Origin: Sandaracinaceae bacterium
Lineage (GTDB): Bacteria; Myxococcota_A; Polyangia; Polyangiales; Houyiibacteriaceae
Reading direction: 5' to 3'
Assembly: GCA_020633055.1 (NCBI GenBank)
Contig: JACKEJ010000009.1
Span: 248,001 to 312,000, forward strand
Length of the DNA stretch: 64,000 nt
Below, in pieces: positions 1-8,192 of this stretch. The position numbers and the translations under genes are program-made. Under the pieces are notes generated by a model. It saw nothing but the letters and a program-made list of their open reading frames with translations. It did not search any database and had not been told where the DNA came from. Every line of letters begins with the position of its first letter. Position 1 is the first letter of the stretch.

Positions 1-42
1 AGCGCCTACGGCCTGGTGCGTACCGTCGCGCCGCTTCGTTGA
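1..42 (+). CDS. 3' end of an unidentified gene (partial)
   Basis: Reading from base 1 gives thirteen codons ending in TGA at 40-42 (SAYGLVRTVAPLR). The codons are GC-rich at position three, like the neighbours, and the frame stops 13 bp before the convergent end of the next gene. It may be the tail of a gene lying upstream of the window. Too little is visible to name it. Confidence 0.35.
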   Translation, partial: SAYGLVRTVAPLR

Positions 43-55
43 GCCGCGCTCGAGT

Positions 56-1198
56 CTAGCGAACCACCGAGAGAGGGATCGAGGTGATGACGTCGCGCTC
101 TCCGGTAGGGCTCGGAGGCGGTGAGTCGCCTTCCTCCACGGCGCCTAGGTACAGCCACGTCCCGTCGGCGAGGGGCACATCCGCCGCCACCGTCGCGGCG
201 CGTGCTGCATCGCTGTCTGGCCACGTGCCTGCGATCCACCCGAACCCCAACTCGTACGCGTCGTCTTCCAGTACCGCACAGCGCACCTGCGTCGCGGGCG
301 CGTCGCACCAGGTCGGCCGCGGGCCCGTCCCGAGGAGTGCCCATGCGGGCTCGAACGGATCGCGGCCATTCGCGCCGGTCCCGTCGAGCCCTGTGACCAG
401 CGCGCCAAAGGCCGACGTGGCAGGCAGCGCGTCTGGACCGCTGGACGCGCGCAGGGCCAAGTAGACGGCGCTCGTCGGTCCGTGCGGGTACCAGCCGGAG
501 GCGGCCAGGACATCCGTCCGCGCGTAGTCGACGCTCGACCCTGGGACGAGCACCTGCCCCCCGATCTCCCAACGTTCGAGGACACCCAACGCCCCCCCTC
601 GTGGCCGCTGTACGGTGAGGCCCGCGGAAGGCCGGCCGATGAGGTACTCGACGACGAGGTACTCCATCGTGGGCTGGGTGATGCGTAGGCGAATCGACGT
701 GTGCGTGGGTCCTCCCACGGTCGGTCTGACGAGCTCCCCCGACAGCACCTCGATGGACACGGCATCGGCGAAGCGGTCGTCCGGCGGCGCGAGCGGGAGG
801 AGGCCGTCCGCCGTGCAATCGTAGAAGTGGAGGCCGAACGTGCGCGCTTCGTACGCGCCCTCCGTCATGCTTGGCTCCGTGAACACGAGCAACTCGGCGG
901 TGGAGTCGTCGTCCAGCTGAGCGGGGGTGGCGACAGCTACCCGCAAGTCGCGTGCCGCGAGGTCTGGAGTGAGTGCTGCCAGCTCGATGGACAACGCGTT
1001 GTCGAGGTGGTCGCCTTGGGTGGTGGCTTGCTCGCCGAGCGCCAGCGTTGCCAGCCGTTCGGCGCCCGGCGCGCGGCACCCAGTCAACGCCGTATCGGCT
1101 GAGTCCAGCACCATGGCGGGCGTGGTGGGGCTCGCAGAAGAGCCGCCCCGGTTGCACGCGAGAGCCAAGATGACCGCTCCGAATGCCACGAGTCGCAT
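56..1198 (-). CDS. Putative lipoprotein of unknown function
   Basis: A 380-residue protein starting at ATG 1198. The N-terminus is a short lipoprotein signal with lipobox LALAC (Cys15), followed by a Gly/Ser/Pro linker, so the mature protein is probably anchored in the envelope. The remainder is a soluble region with scattered cysteines (YDCTADG, TWCDAP, VRCAVLE) that could pair after export. I do not recognise the fold. The frame is open much further upstream, but that extension lies antisense to the gene at 1307-2440 and is rejected; the lipobox fixes the start. No neighbour suggests a function. Confidence 0.75.
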   Translation of the reverse strand: MRLVAFGAVILALACNRGGSSASPTTPAMVLDSADTALTGCRAPGAERLATLALGEQATTQGDHLDNALSIELAALTPDLAARDLRVAVATPAQLDDDSTAELLVFTEPSMTEGAYEARTFGLHFYDCTADGLLPLAPPDDRFADAVSIEVLSGELVRPTVGGPTHTSIRLRITQPTMEYLVVEYLIGRPSAGLTVQRPRGGALGVLERWEIGGQVLVPGSSVDYARTDVLAASGWYPHGPTSAVYLALRASSGPDALPATSAFGALVTGLDGTGANGRDPFEPAWALLGTGPRPTWCDAPATQVRCAVLEDDAYELGFGWIAGTWPDSDAARAATVAADVPLADGTWLYLGAVEEGDSPPPSPTGERDVITSIPLSVVR

Positions 1199-1306
1199 CG
1201 CGGGAGCGTAGCACGACGTCCGCGGGCGCCAGCTCGACCTGTGCCTGTATCCCGCGTCCGTGTCGACCGGTGTCCGTCGTACGGGCAGCGGCGGCATACT
1301 CGCCCC

Positions 1307-2440
1307 ATGACCATTCCCGGTGATGTAGGTGCCGTGCTCGCGCTGGGAGAGCTGGCCGTGGCCGCGGAGCTGCTGAACGTGGAGCTGCGCACCCTGAAGA
1401 AGCGCGCCAAGAGCGACCCCACCGCGCTCACCCCGCTGCTGCGGCAGCGGGCGATCCTCGCCGAGGAGAGCGCCATCGACGACGACCTGCCGTCGCTCGT
1501 GCGCGAGGCCAAGGTCATGGGGGAAGCCGCAGCCCAGCCCGACGCGACGGACGATGACCGCGCGCGTTGGGCCTTCGGCCTGCTCATGGCGAACATGACG
1601 GGCAAGGCGCGCAAGGCGCACGGAAGTGACCCGCAGGTGAAGGCGGGGCTGGCCTACGCGGCCAAGCCGGGCCCGGTGCAGCGTGCGGCGCTGTTCGCAG
1701 CGTCCCAGGCGCACCCCGAGCGTGCGGTGCGGCTCGTGCTCCAGCGCTCGGAGCCCGTGGTGGACGAGGCCCGCGCGCTGTTCGAGGCGCGACGCGCGGA
1801 AGCGCCCTTGCCCGCGCGGCACACCCTGCGTGCGCTGCGGCTGCTCGTCGGGGCGCTGCGCACCCAGGGAGACCCCGAGGCGGAGACGCTGAACCAGCTC
1901 GACCCCGAGTACGGCCTCGCCGCGGCGGATGCGCTGCGCCACCGTCGCGAACGCCTGAAGCAGGTCGAGGGCTTGCTGGGTGCGGATTCGCCGCTGCTGC
2001 TGCAGCCCACCTTCGCGCTCGCGGCGGCGGCCAAGCGGGCGGGGGAGCTCGCGCTGTCGGTGACCCTGCACCTCGAGGTGGACGACAGGCTGGCGAAGCG
2101 CCGCACGGCCGACGCGTTGGTGGAGCGCAGCGCGCTGCTGGTGGGCGTGTTTCGCGACCTGGTGCAGCTGGAGCGCCACGAGGACGCCGAGGCGGTCATC
2201 GCGCGCATCGAGCACGTCGCGGCCAAGCGAGGACTCGACGTGCCGGAGCACAACCTGCGCGCGGAGCTCCACGAGGCACGCGGCGACTACGACGGTGCGC
2301 TCGTCGAGCGGCGCCTGGCCGTGGCACAGGCTCGCGACAGCACGCACCCGGCCTACGGCCCAGGGAGCCCCAACCTCGAGCTCGCGCAGAGCTGGCTGAA
2401 GCAGGCCGAGGCGCGCTTCGCGAAGGCTCGAGCTCGCTGA
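1307..2440 (+). CDS. Helical-repeat (TPR-like) protein of unknown function
   Basis: A 377-residue cytosolic-looking protein with no signal peptide or membrane segment. It is almost entirely Ala/Leu/Glu/Arg-rich helix; residues 280-370 look like paired TPR helices (alternating RHEDAEAVIARIE and RGDYDGALVERR blocks). ATG 1307 is preferred because coding-like sequence begins there; the upstream in-frame extension overlaps the promoter side of the divergent lipoprotein gene. Probably a scaffold or a protein-interaction partner, but no specific role can be inferred. It ends 61 bp before the convergent ferritin-like gene. Confidence 0.75.
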   Translation: MTIPGDVGAVLALGELAVAAELLNVELRTLKKRAKSDPTALTPLLRQRAILAEESAIDDDLPSLVREAKVMGEAAAQPDATDDDRARWAFGLLMANMTGKARKAHGSDPQVKAGLAYAAKPGPVQRAALFAASQAHPERAVRLVLQRSEPVVDEARALFEARRAEAPLPARHTLRALRLLVGALRTQGDPEAETLNQLDPEYGLAAADALRHRRERLKQVEGLLGADSPLLLQPTFALAAAAKRAGELALSVTLHLEVDDRLAKRRTADALVERSALLVGVFRDLVQLERHEDAEAVIARIEHVAAKRGLDVPEHNLRAELHEARGDYDGALVERRLAVAQARDSTHPAYGPGSPNLELAQSWLKQAEARFAKARAR

Positions 2441-2501
2441 CGTCGCTGGCGCGGTGGACGCCTCGCCCGCGGCGACGACCATCCGTCGGCGTCGTCGCGC
2501 G

Positions 2502-3308
2502 CTATCGAGCCCCCGACACCATCACCCCACGCGCGCGCAGCGGCTGCACCACCTGCGTCTCGAGCGAGCGCTCGGCTAGCGCGAGGTACGCGTCCGTGCG
2601 CATCCACCCCAGCGCGTGCACGCTGCTGTCCGGGCCCGCGGGGCGCCGCGCGATGTCGTCCCACAGCGTGTGGATGCCCTCGATGCCCTGCCGCGCCACG
2701 CGCGCGAGGTGTGCCTTGTCCTCTGCGGACAACAGCGGCTCGGCCCAGTCCAGGAAGGTGAAGCCGAACACGCCATGCGCCGCCTCGTCCTTCACGATGC
2801 GCCCCAGGATGGCGCGCGGCAGCGGGTGCACCGACGCGTGCCAGGTGCCCCGGATGAGCGGGATGGAGAGCGCCTCCCCCACGCAGAAGTTGAACACCAC
2901 CAGCTCGGCCGCGCGCAGCAGCGGCGAGACGTCGCGGTTGGCGCGCATGATCATCGCGTCCGGGTCGTGCAGGATCTCGGTGCCGCCGCCCAGCTCCATG
3001 GCCATGCGCGCGCACAGCTCCACGTGCACCATCTCGTCCAGCGGGAAGCGACTGGCGACGGCGATCAGGTCGAGCGGCGCGCGGGCCTCGATCAAGCAGC
3101 GCAGCGTCTCCGCGCACGCGGCGCCCGTGCGATGCTCTTGGAACGCGGCGCCGGTCCAGCTCTTGCGCGCCGCCAGCACGAGCTCGGGGGGGTGCTCGCT
3201 GGGGTCGAGGGTGCCCCACGGCATGGCCTCGACCTCCGGGCGCAGCGCGCGGTAGCGCCGCTCCCAGCCTCCGCCGAGCATCTCCAGCTCGAAGACCTCG
3301 AGCGTCAT
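2502..3308 (-). CDS. Ferritin-like di-iron protein
   Basis: A 268-residue, all-helical protein with the residue pattern of a ferritin-like di-iron carboxylate site: Glu58 or Glu67 on helix 1, E92-M-V-H95, Glu145 (FCVGEAL) and E175-A-A-H178. Proteins with two ExxH motifs in a four-helix bundle bind two iron atoms and act as oxygenases, oxidases or iron stores. No signal peptide is visible, so it acts in the cytoplasm. Its ATG overlaps the stop of the upstream proline-rich Tat-type lipoprotein gene (ATGA, 3305-3308), so the two are translated together and are probably functional partners. The substrate is unknown. Confidence 0.8.
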   Translation of the reverse strand: MTLEVFELEMLGGGWERRYRALRPEVEAMPWGTLDPSEHPPELVLAARKSWTGAAFQEHRTGAACAETLRCLIEARAPLDLIAVASRFPLDEMVHVELCARMAMELGGGTEILHDPDAMIMRANRDVSPLLRAAELVVFNFCVGEALSIPLIRGTWHASVHPLPRAILGRIVKDEAAHGVFGFTFLDWAEPLLSAEDKAHLARVARQGIEGIHTLWDDIARRPAGPDSSVHALGWMRTDAYLALAERSLETQVVQPLRARGVMVSGAR

Positions 3309-3661
3309 GGGTTGGGAGTGGGCGTGCCCTGCGGGGGCGGCGGCGGTGGCATGAGGTTGCCCGGGGGCGGTGGCTGCGGTGGCGGTCGCGGTGGCTCGCG
3401 CGGGCGCTCCGGGGGCGGCATGAGGTTGCCGGGAGGCGGCGGTGGATCCGCCGGCGGCACGGGCTCTTGCTCCGGCTCCTCGGGCGGCGGCATGAGATTG
3501 CCCGGCGTCGGCGGCGGGTCCTCGGGCTGCGGCTCGGGCGGCATCAGGTTGCCCGGAGGTGGGTTGTCGGGGGGCCGGTCACGGCAGCCGGGGATCACGA
3601 GGGTGGCTGCACCCGCCGAGGCGATCAGGAGTTTGCGCCGCGTCCACTTCATGACGGTCAT
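3305..3661 (-). CDS. Tat-type proline-rich lipoprotein with four PGNLMPP repeats
   Basis: A 118-residue protein. Residues 5-26 form a twin-arginine-like signal (KWTRRKLL, hydrophobic core, then VIPGC with lipid-acceptor Cys26). The mature part is almost all Pro, Glu, Gln and Arg with four copies of PGNLMPP at residues 36-42, 53-59, 77-83 and 100-106, separated by charged proline-rich spacers. The start at 3661 has AAAGGA nine bases upstream; ATG 3652, with AGGA eight bases upstream, is nearly as good and would give 115 residues. The stop overlaps the ferritin-like gene's ATG. The repeated exact core against variable spacers suggests a conserved binding or modification site. Confidence 0.75.
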   Translation of the reverse strand: MTVMKWTRRKLLIASAGAATLVIPGCRDRPPDNPPPGNLMPPEPQPEDPPPTPGNLMPPPEEPEQEPVPPADPPPPPGNLMPPPERPREPPRPPPQPPPPGNLMPPPPPPQGTPTPNP

Positions 3662-3796
3662 CCTACACAATCCTTTCGGTTGGAAGTCAGTCATGCGTCG
3701 CGTGTCATGTCATGGCGCCAGGTCATGCATCTGTGCATGCCCCCTAGCCGCGGATCGGCGTTCTCGGCCAGACCGCCCGTCGCTACATCGAGGGGC

Positions 3797-4447
3797 ATGT
3801 CACTCACCACCACTCGCTCCTCCATCCTCGTCATCGAGGGCCACCCCGACGGCCAGAGCTTCGTGGGCGGTCTCGCCCGTGCCTACGCCGAAGGGGCGCG
3901 CGCCGCTGGCTCCGTCGTCGAGACCGTGCGCCTGGCCGAGCTGCGCTTCGACCCTGTGCTGCATCACGGCTTCCATGGCGAGCAGCCACTCGAGCCCGAC
4001 CTCGTGCGCGTGCACGAGGCCATTCTCCGCGCAGGGCATGTGGTCTTCGCGTTTCCCACGTGGTGGGCCGCGCCTCCCGCGCTCGTGAAGGGCTTCGTCG
4101 ACCGCACGTTCTTGCCCGGCGTGGCCTTCCGTTTCGAGCCCGGCGCGTCGCTGCCGACGGGGCTCTTCGCGGGCCGCTCCGCGAGGCTCATCACCACCAT
4201 GGACAGCCCGTCTTGGTGGTACCGGCTGAAGCACGGGCGGGCGGTGCACCGCTCGTTCATCAGCGCCACGCTCGACTTCGTCGGCTTCGCGCCCGTCGCG
4301 TCACGCACGGTCTACAAGGTGCGTGAGCTGGACGAAGCCGCGCGCGAGGCCGCGCTACGCCGTGCGTCCCGCGACGGTGCGCGTGACGCCGCGGCACTCC
4401 ACGCGCGAGGCGCTCAGCGGCGCGTGTGGCAGTGGAAGCAGGTGTAG
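3797..4447 (+). CDS. Flavodoxin-fold NAD(P)H:quinone oxidoreductase family protein
   Basis: A 216-residue protein beginning SILVIEGHPDGQSF, the phosphate-binding first strand and loop of the NQO1/KefF/MdaB flavodoxin-like family. FPTWWAAPPALVKGFVDR is the characteristic second signature around the FMN site. Such enzymes use NAD(P)H and bound FMN to reduce quinones by two electrons in the cytoplasm. ATG 3797 is followed immediately by the fold, while the upstream in-frame extension runs antisense through the PGNLMPP gene and is not coding. It ends 34 bp inside the convergent CxxCH gene. Confidence 0.85.
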   Translation: MSLTTTRSSILVIEGHPDGQSFVGGLARAYAEGARAAGSVVETVRLAELRFDPVLHHGFHGEQPLEPDLVRVHEAILRAGHVVFAFPTWWAAPPALVKGFVDRTFLPGVAFRFEPGASLPTGLFAGRSARLITTMDSPSWWYRLKHGRAVHRSFISATLDFVGFAPVASRTVYKVRELDEAAREAALRRASRDGARDAAALHARGAQRRVWQWKQV

Positions 4448-5028
4448 TCCTCCATGCCGAGCAGCGTGCCCATGGTGGGCGTGACCTCGTCGCGCATGAA
4501 GCGCACGGCGTCGCCCTGAGTGGCCTCCATCGCGGCCCAGCCCGAGCTGCCGGGCTCGGGCAGCCGGAAGATGGTGGCCACGGGCATCTCGAAGTGCACC
4601 TCGCGCATGTTCGTGCCGTGGCAGGTCTCGCAGCTGAAGCCCTGATACTCCTGCGGGTCGTGGCGCGCGAACAGCTCGTGCATGATCGGGAGCACCTTGC
4701 CGATCATGTAGAACTCGCGCTCCTCCTCGTTCATGTCGGCCCACGGGGTGTCCGGCCCGGTGATGCCGAGGGCCTCGATGGCGCTGCCGTGGTACTCCGT
4801 GCCGGTGTTCTCGGGCACCTCGTCGCCCCAGTCGTCGTCGTCTTCGCTCGCTTGCTCGCTCGTGTCCCCAGTGCTCCCGCTCGACCCCGCGCACCCGCTG
4901 AGCGGCAGACCGAGGGCGAAGGTCAGGCACATCAGCACGCGCAGGGCGTGCGGTGTCGTGATGCGCACCGGGGGGCGGCGGGCGGGGGTGCGGAGGAGAT
5001 CCGGGGCGGCGTCGAGCGGGGCGTTCAT
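4414..5028 (-). CDS. Putative c-type cytochrome lipoprotein with two CxxCH motifs
   Basis: A 204-residue protein with an N-terminal leader containing GLPLSGC, a likely lipobox, followed by an acidic Ser/Gly/Asp linker. Two heme c attachment motifs are present: C133-E-T-C136-H137 and C197-F-H-C200-H201, the latter four residues from the C-terminus. It is therefore probably a periplasmic or outer-membrane diheme electron carrier. ATG 5028 has AAGG eight bases upstream. The leader before the lipobox is long (about 45 residues), so an internal start at the methionine just before CLTFALG is possible. The 3' ends of this gene and the flavodoxin gene overlap by 34 bp tail-to-tail. Confidence 0.7.
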   Translation of the reverse strand: MNAPLDAAPDLLRTPARRPPVRITTPHALRVLMCLTFALGLPLSGCAGSSGSTGDTSEQASEDDDDWGDEVPENTGTEYHGSAIEALGITGPDTPWADMNEEEREFYMIGKVLPIMHELFARHDPQEYQGFSCETCHGTNMREVHFEMPVATIFRLPEPGSSGWAAMEATQGDAVRFMRDEVTPTMGTLLGMEDYTCFHCHTRR

Positions 5029-5209
5029 CGTCGCTACCTTCGCACAGCGGGAGCGCCCCTGGCCACCTCTTGCAGCGCGATCGCGAACCGACGCGCGGTC
5101 GGCGCGCGAGCACGCGTGAGGACCGCGTGTCGGTGCGCGAGACCCGACCATGGTCCGGTGATCGCGCTCAACGTTGACAGCCGCGTCGGGAGCTTGGCAT
5201 CACGAGGAG

Positions 5210-6100
5210 ATGTCGGACTCAGGAGCTCCCCCAACGCGCCCCTCCATCCAGCGCAGCGACCGTCCTCAGACGCTCGCTGCGGCCTCCCTTCACGCGTTCG
5301 CTGCGCTCGTCGCGCTCGCGACCTGTGGGTGCCTACGACCCATCGTACCGAGCGTCGATGCGTCACGACCCAGCTTCGTCTCGGTCAGCGTTCCATCGTC
5401 GGGCGGGGGCGACGCCCACGACCTGCTCGTTGGCGTCACGGAGGTCACGCGTGGCCAGTGGCGCGACGTCATGGGCACCGAGCCCTACGGGTCCGACTGC
5501 GACGACTGCCCGGTGCGGATGGTGTCATGGTACGACGCCGCGGCGTTCGCCAACGCGCTGAGCCAGCGCGAAGGGCTGTCGGCGTGCTACCAGCTTTCCG
5601 ATTGTTCGGAGGCGCCGCCGTACCAGCGAAGCGCGCCCGGTCGAGCCTACAGCCACGAGACGGGTCTCTACTGCGCCACGGTCGAATCGGTGGGACCTTC
5701 TTGCTCGGGCTATCGTCTTCCGAACCGCGCCGAGTGGGACGCATACGGCGGCGTCTCGGCGCTCCACCAGAGCCGTCGGCGCGCGCACCGCTACGCGAAC
5801 GCAGCCGGGCCCACCCCGCGCCGCGTCACGGTCGTCGCGACCAGGCTGCCCAACGAGCACGGCATCTACGACACGCTAGGGAACGTCGAAGAGTGGCTCG
5901 ACGTCGAGGTCCCTCCGTTCGACGAGGTGCATCGCTTTCGTCGCCACTTGACGCAGCAGCGGTGGTTCCTCGCCGCGGGGACGTGCTTTCGCTCGGACCT
6001 CCGTGACCTCCGCCCGAACTACTTCGTGCGCGATGCCGGCTCGTGGGGCCGCGACTGCCACGGGTTCCGCGTAGTGCGCACCGCGCCGCCGGCCTCGTAG
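5210..6100 (+). CDS. Lipoprotein with formylglycine-generating-enzyme-like (SUMF1) domain
   Basis: A 296-residue protein with a signal and lipobox LATC39. Residues 60-290 follow the FGE-sulfatase/SUMF1 pattern: EVTRGQW near the start, PVRMVSWYDAAAFANAL, YRLPNRAEWDAYG in the middle, LGNVEEWLD, and GFRVVRT at the end. The usual RGGSW...R.A.R segment is replaced by AAGTCFRSDLRDLRP, so oxidase activity is doubtful; many myxobacterial members are thought to be binding or structural lipoproteins. The start is uncertain: ATG 5210 has GAGG only two bases upstream, and TTG 5174 is in frame. Confidence 0.75.
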   Translation: MSDSGAPPTRPSIQRSDRPQTLAAASLHAFAALVALATCGCLRPIVPSVDASRPSFVSVSVPSSGGGDAHDLLVGVTEVTRGQWRDVMGTEPYGSDCDDCPVRMVSWYDAAAFANALSQREGLSACYQLSDCSEAPPYQRSAPGRAYSHETGLYCATVESVGPSCSGYRLPNRAEWDAYGGVSALHQSRRRAHRYANAAGPTPRRVTVVATRLPNEHGIYDTLGNVEEWLDVEVPPFDEVHRFRRHLTQQRWFLAAGTCFRSDLRDLRPNYFVRDAGSWGRDCHGFRVVRTAPPAS

Positions 6101-6147
6101 CGCGTCGCGCGCGTCTTCCATCGGGCGCTCGCATGGCGAACTCGCGC

Positions 6148-7125
6148 TTAGGGCGCTGGCCTCGAGAGGCTGAACCGAGTGACGCCTCCCACGCGCAGCG
6201 CGTCCACCACTGCATCCACGGCGCCATAGGGAACGGTTGGGTCCACCACCAGCACCGCGTGCGTCCTGGGATCTCGTGCGCGCGCCGCCCGGGCACGCTC
6301 GGCGAGTTCGACGAGGCTCACGGCAGACACCAAGGCGTCCGCGCCGTCCCCAAGGAGGCGCAATTGGAGCGTCTCATCCGCCGCCACCGTGATGTGCAGC
6401 ACCGTCGGCGCCGTTGAACGCGCACCCACGTCGGTGGGGCTCGAGCCTCGGCCCGGGGGCGGGGTCGTGGCTTCAGCGAGCGCGCGGGTGTCGAGCAGGG
6501 GCGAGTGGGTCGCTGCCTCCAGCTCGATGATCGACTCCTGTCGCGCCCCGTGATGTAGCGTGATCGTACGCGGGCGCCCGTCAGCGCCTGCGGGGCCGCG
6601 CGCGACGATCACGAACGTGTCCGGCTCGAGGGATAGGGTGCACGCGGGGCCTGCGCGGCGCGCGTCGGGCAGGGCGCCCCCCGACTCTCCCAACCCCTGG
6701 CTGACCACGAACGCTGAGGCCCCGGCAGTCTGCGAGCCGCCGCGCAGGGCAAAGCCCTGGTCGCTCCACGGGTCCGCGCTGGACACGACGCATGTGGATA
6801 CCATGACGAGCGCTGCGGCCGACGCTGGTTGGGCCAGCTCCACCGCCTCCATGAGCCACAATGTCACCTCCACGGAGTCGTCGCGGAAGTCGAATACGAG
6901 CCGCGACCCGTCTGCCTGGTGCGTCTGCTGGAGGGCGAACGCCGAGGCGAGTCCTCCCGTCCCCCGCGACATCGCCGTCACCTCGTAAGCCCCTCGAAGC
7001 GGGGGTTCCGCGCCAGAGGGAGGTGGATGGGAGCTCGGTGCGCTCCCCGCCGCCGACGAGCAGGCGGGCGCGAGGGCGGACGCGACCACGAGAGTGAGGA
7101 AGCCGAGCCACGGCGCGGGCTGCAT
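6148..7125 (-). CDS. Lipoprotein with C-terminal ExbD/TolR-like domain
   Basis: A 325-residue protein with a signal peptide ending SALAPAC, then a Ser/Pro linker. The last roughly 85 residues resemble the periplasmic domain of ExbD/TolR: LVELAERARAARAR, a strand ending VLVVDPTVPYG, then VDAVVDALRVGGVTRFSL. There is no ExbD transmembrane helix carrying the proton-relay Asp; the domain hangs on a lipid anchor instead. It could bind TonB-like or peptidoglycan partners without working as a motor subunit. The middle region (residues 45-240) is unrecognised. The start at ATG 7125 fits the signal peptide; the longer open frame is antisense to 7222-8160. Confidence 0.7.
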   Translation of the reverse strand: MQPAPWLGFLTLVVASALAPACSSAAGSAPSSHPPPSGAEPPLRGAYEVTAMSRGTGGLASAFALQQTHQADGSRLVFDFRDDSVEVTLWLMEAVELAQPASAAALVMVSTCVVSSADPWSDQGFALRGGSQTAGASAFVVSQGLGESGGALPDARRAGPACTLSLEPDTFVIVARGPAGADGRPRTITLHHGARQESIIELEAATHSPLLDTRALAEATTPPPGRGSSPTDVGARSTAPTVLHITVAADETLQLRLLGDGADALVSAVSLVELAERARAARARDPRTHAVLVVDPTVPYGAVDAVVDALRVGGVTRFSLSRPAP

Positions 7126-7221
7126 GTGCGTGAGAGTACGGGCGCAGCCAAGCGCGGATCCAGGCCCAATGCGGGCCCATGACGGGAGACGAACTTGGCG
7201 TGTGGATGGTAGATCAGGTGC

Positions 7222-8160
7222 ATGAGCCACCGCCGCGTCGCCGTCGCATCCGTCTGCATCCTCGCCATGACCCTCGCCGGAACTTCCGGCTGCACCCCCA
7301 TGACCACCGTCACGGCCGTGGGGTATCCCACGCCCTCGGCGGCGCCGCGCGTCACGAACTCCCCCTTCGCCATCGGCAACGGGCGGGTCTTCGTGGTCAC
7401 CCCGGCCTACCTGCAGGTGGTCGCCCCCACGCTCGCCGATCAAGCCGACAAGATCGACGAGGGCTACGCCGAGGCCGTCGACAGCGGGCGCGCCGTCATC
7501 CCCGAGTACGCGACCGTGGCGTCGGCGTTCGAGCGGCACCTGCTGGACGCGGGGTTGCAGCCCATCGCCGAGGACACCCTCACGTCGGCGCTCTCGGACG
7601 AGGCCGTGTCGGCGCGCTTCGATGCGCTCGCGCGCGAGCAAGGCGCCGTGACGCTGTTGCAGCTGGCCATGGAGGTGGGGCCGCGCATCGACGCGTCGCT
7701 GGCGCTGCTCGTGCGCTCGTCGCGGCTCGGCTACACCGACCGGCCGATCGTGTACTTCCCGGGGCCGGCGCGCTGTGAGCCGCTGCGCATCCAGCCCCTC
7801 GAGGCGCTGCTCGACGTGGCGCTCGTGGCCACCGACACGGGCGACATCTTGTGGAGCGGCGAGATGACGCTGCGGGCCAGCGACCTGCTCCCGGAGCCCG
7901 TTACGTTCCCGCGCGGGCCGCACCGCGCACAGTTCACCCACCAGTACAGCCCCACCTTCATCATCTACGGGCAGGACGACGGAACACGCTGCGGCACCAC
8001 CTCCATCGGTGGGTTCTTCTGCATGGAGTGGGGCGCGAACAGCGGCGGCTGCCTCACGGTTGCGCCCGCGTTCCCCGAGGTGAACGCCTACATGGTGGAC
8101 GAGACGGTGCGGCGGCTGGTGGAGATCATGACCCCGCTGGCCCACGTCGCGGAGCAGTAG
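7222..8160 (+). CDS. Putative lipoprotein, possible assembly/solubility factor
   Basis: A 312-residue protein with lipobox LAGTSGC following a 24-residue signal. The mature region has blocks such as VASAFERHLLDAGL and VALVATDTGDILWSGEMTL, reminiscent of periplasmic proteins that detect a second-copy substrate (CsgG/LpoB-like alpha-beta folds), but this resemblance is weak. Four cysteines cluster around residues 255-280 (TRCGTTS, FFCMEWG, GGCLTV). It is divergent from the ExbD-like lipoprotein with 96 bp between the starts, so the two may be co-regulated. No specific role can be assigned. Confidence 0.7.
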   Translation: MSHRRVAVASVCILAMTLAGTSGCTPMTTVTAVGYPTPSAAPRVTNSPFAIGNGRVFVVTPAYLQVVAPTLADQADKIDEGYAEAVDSGRAVIPEYATVASAFERHLLDAGLQPIAEDTLTSALSDEAVSARFDALAREQGAVTLLQLAMEVGPRIDASLALLVRSSRLGYTDRPIVYFPGPARCEPLRIQPLEALLDVALVATDTGDILWSGEMTLRASDLLPEPVTFPRGPHRAQFTHQYSPTFIIYGQDDGTRCGTTSIGGFFCMEWGANSGGCLTVAPAFPEVNAYMVDETVRRLVEIMTPLAHVAEQ

Positions 8161-8192
8161 GCGCGCCGCGCGCCGCCGGGTATGGTTGCGCG

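Noticed and set aside
56..2482. Very long open frame on the minus strand through 1199-2482
   Set aside because: GC-rich third positions keep antisense frames open; this part opposes the gene at 1307-2440, and the lipobox start at 1198 is better.
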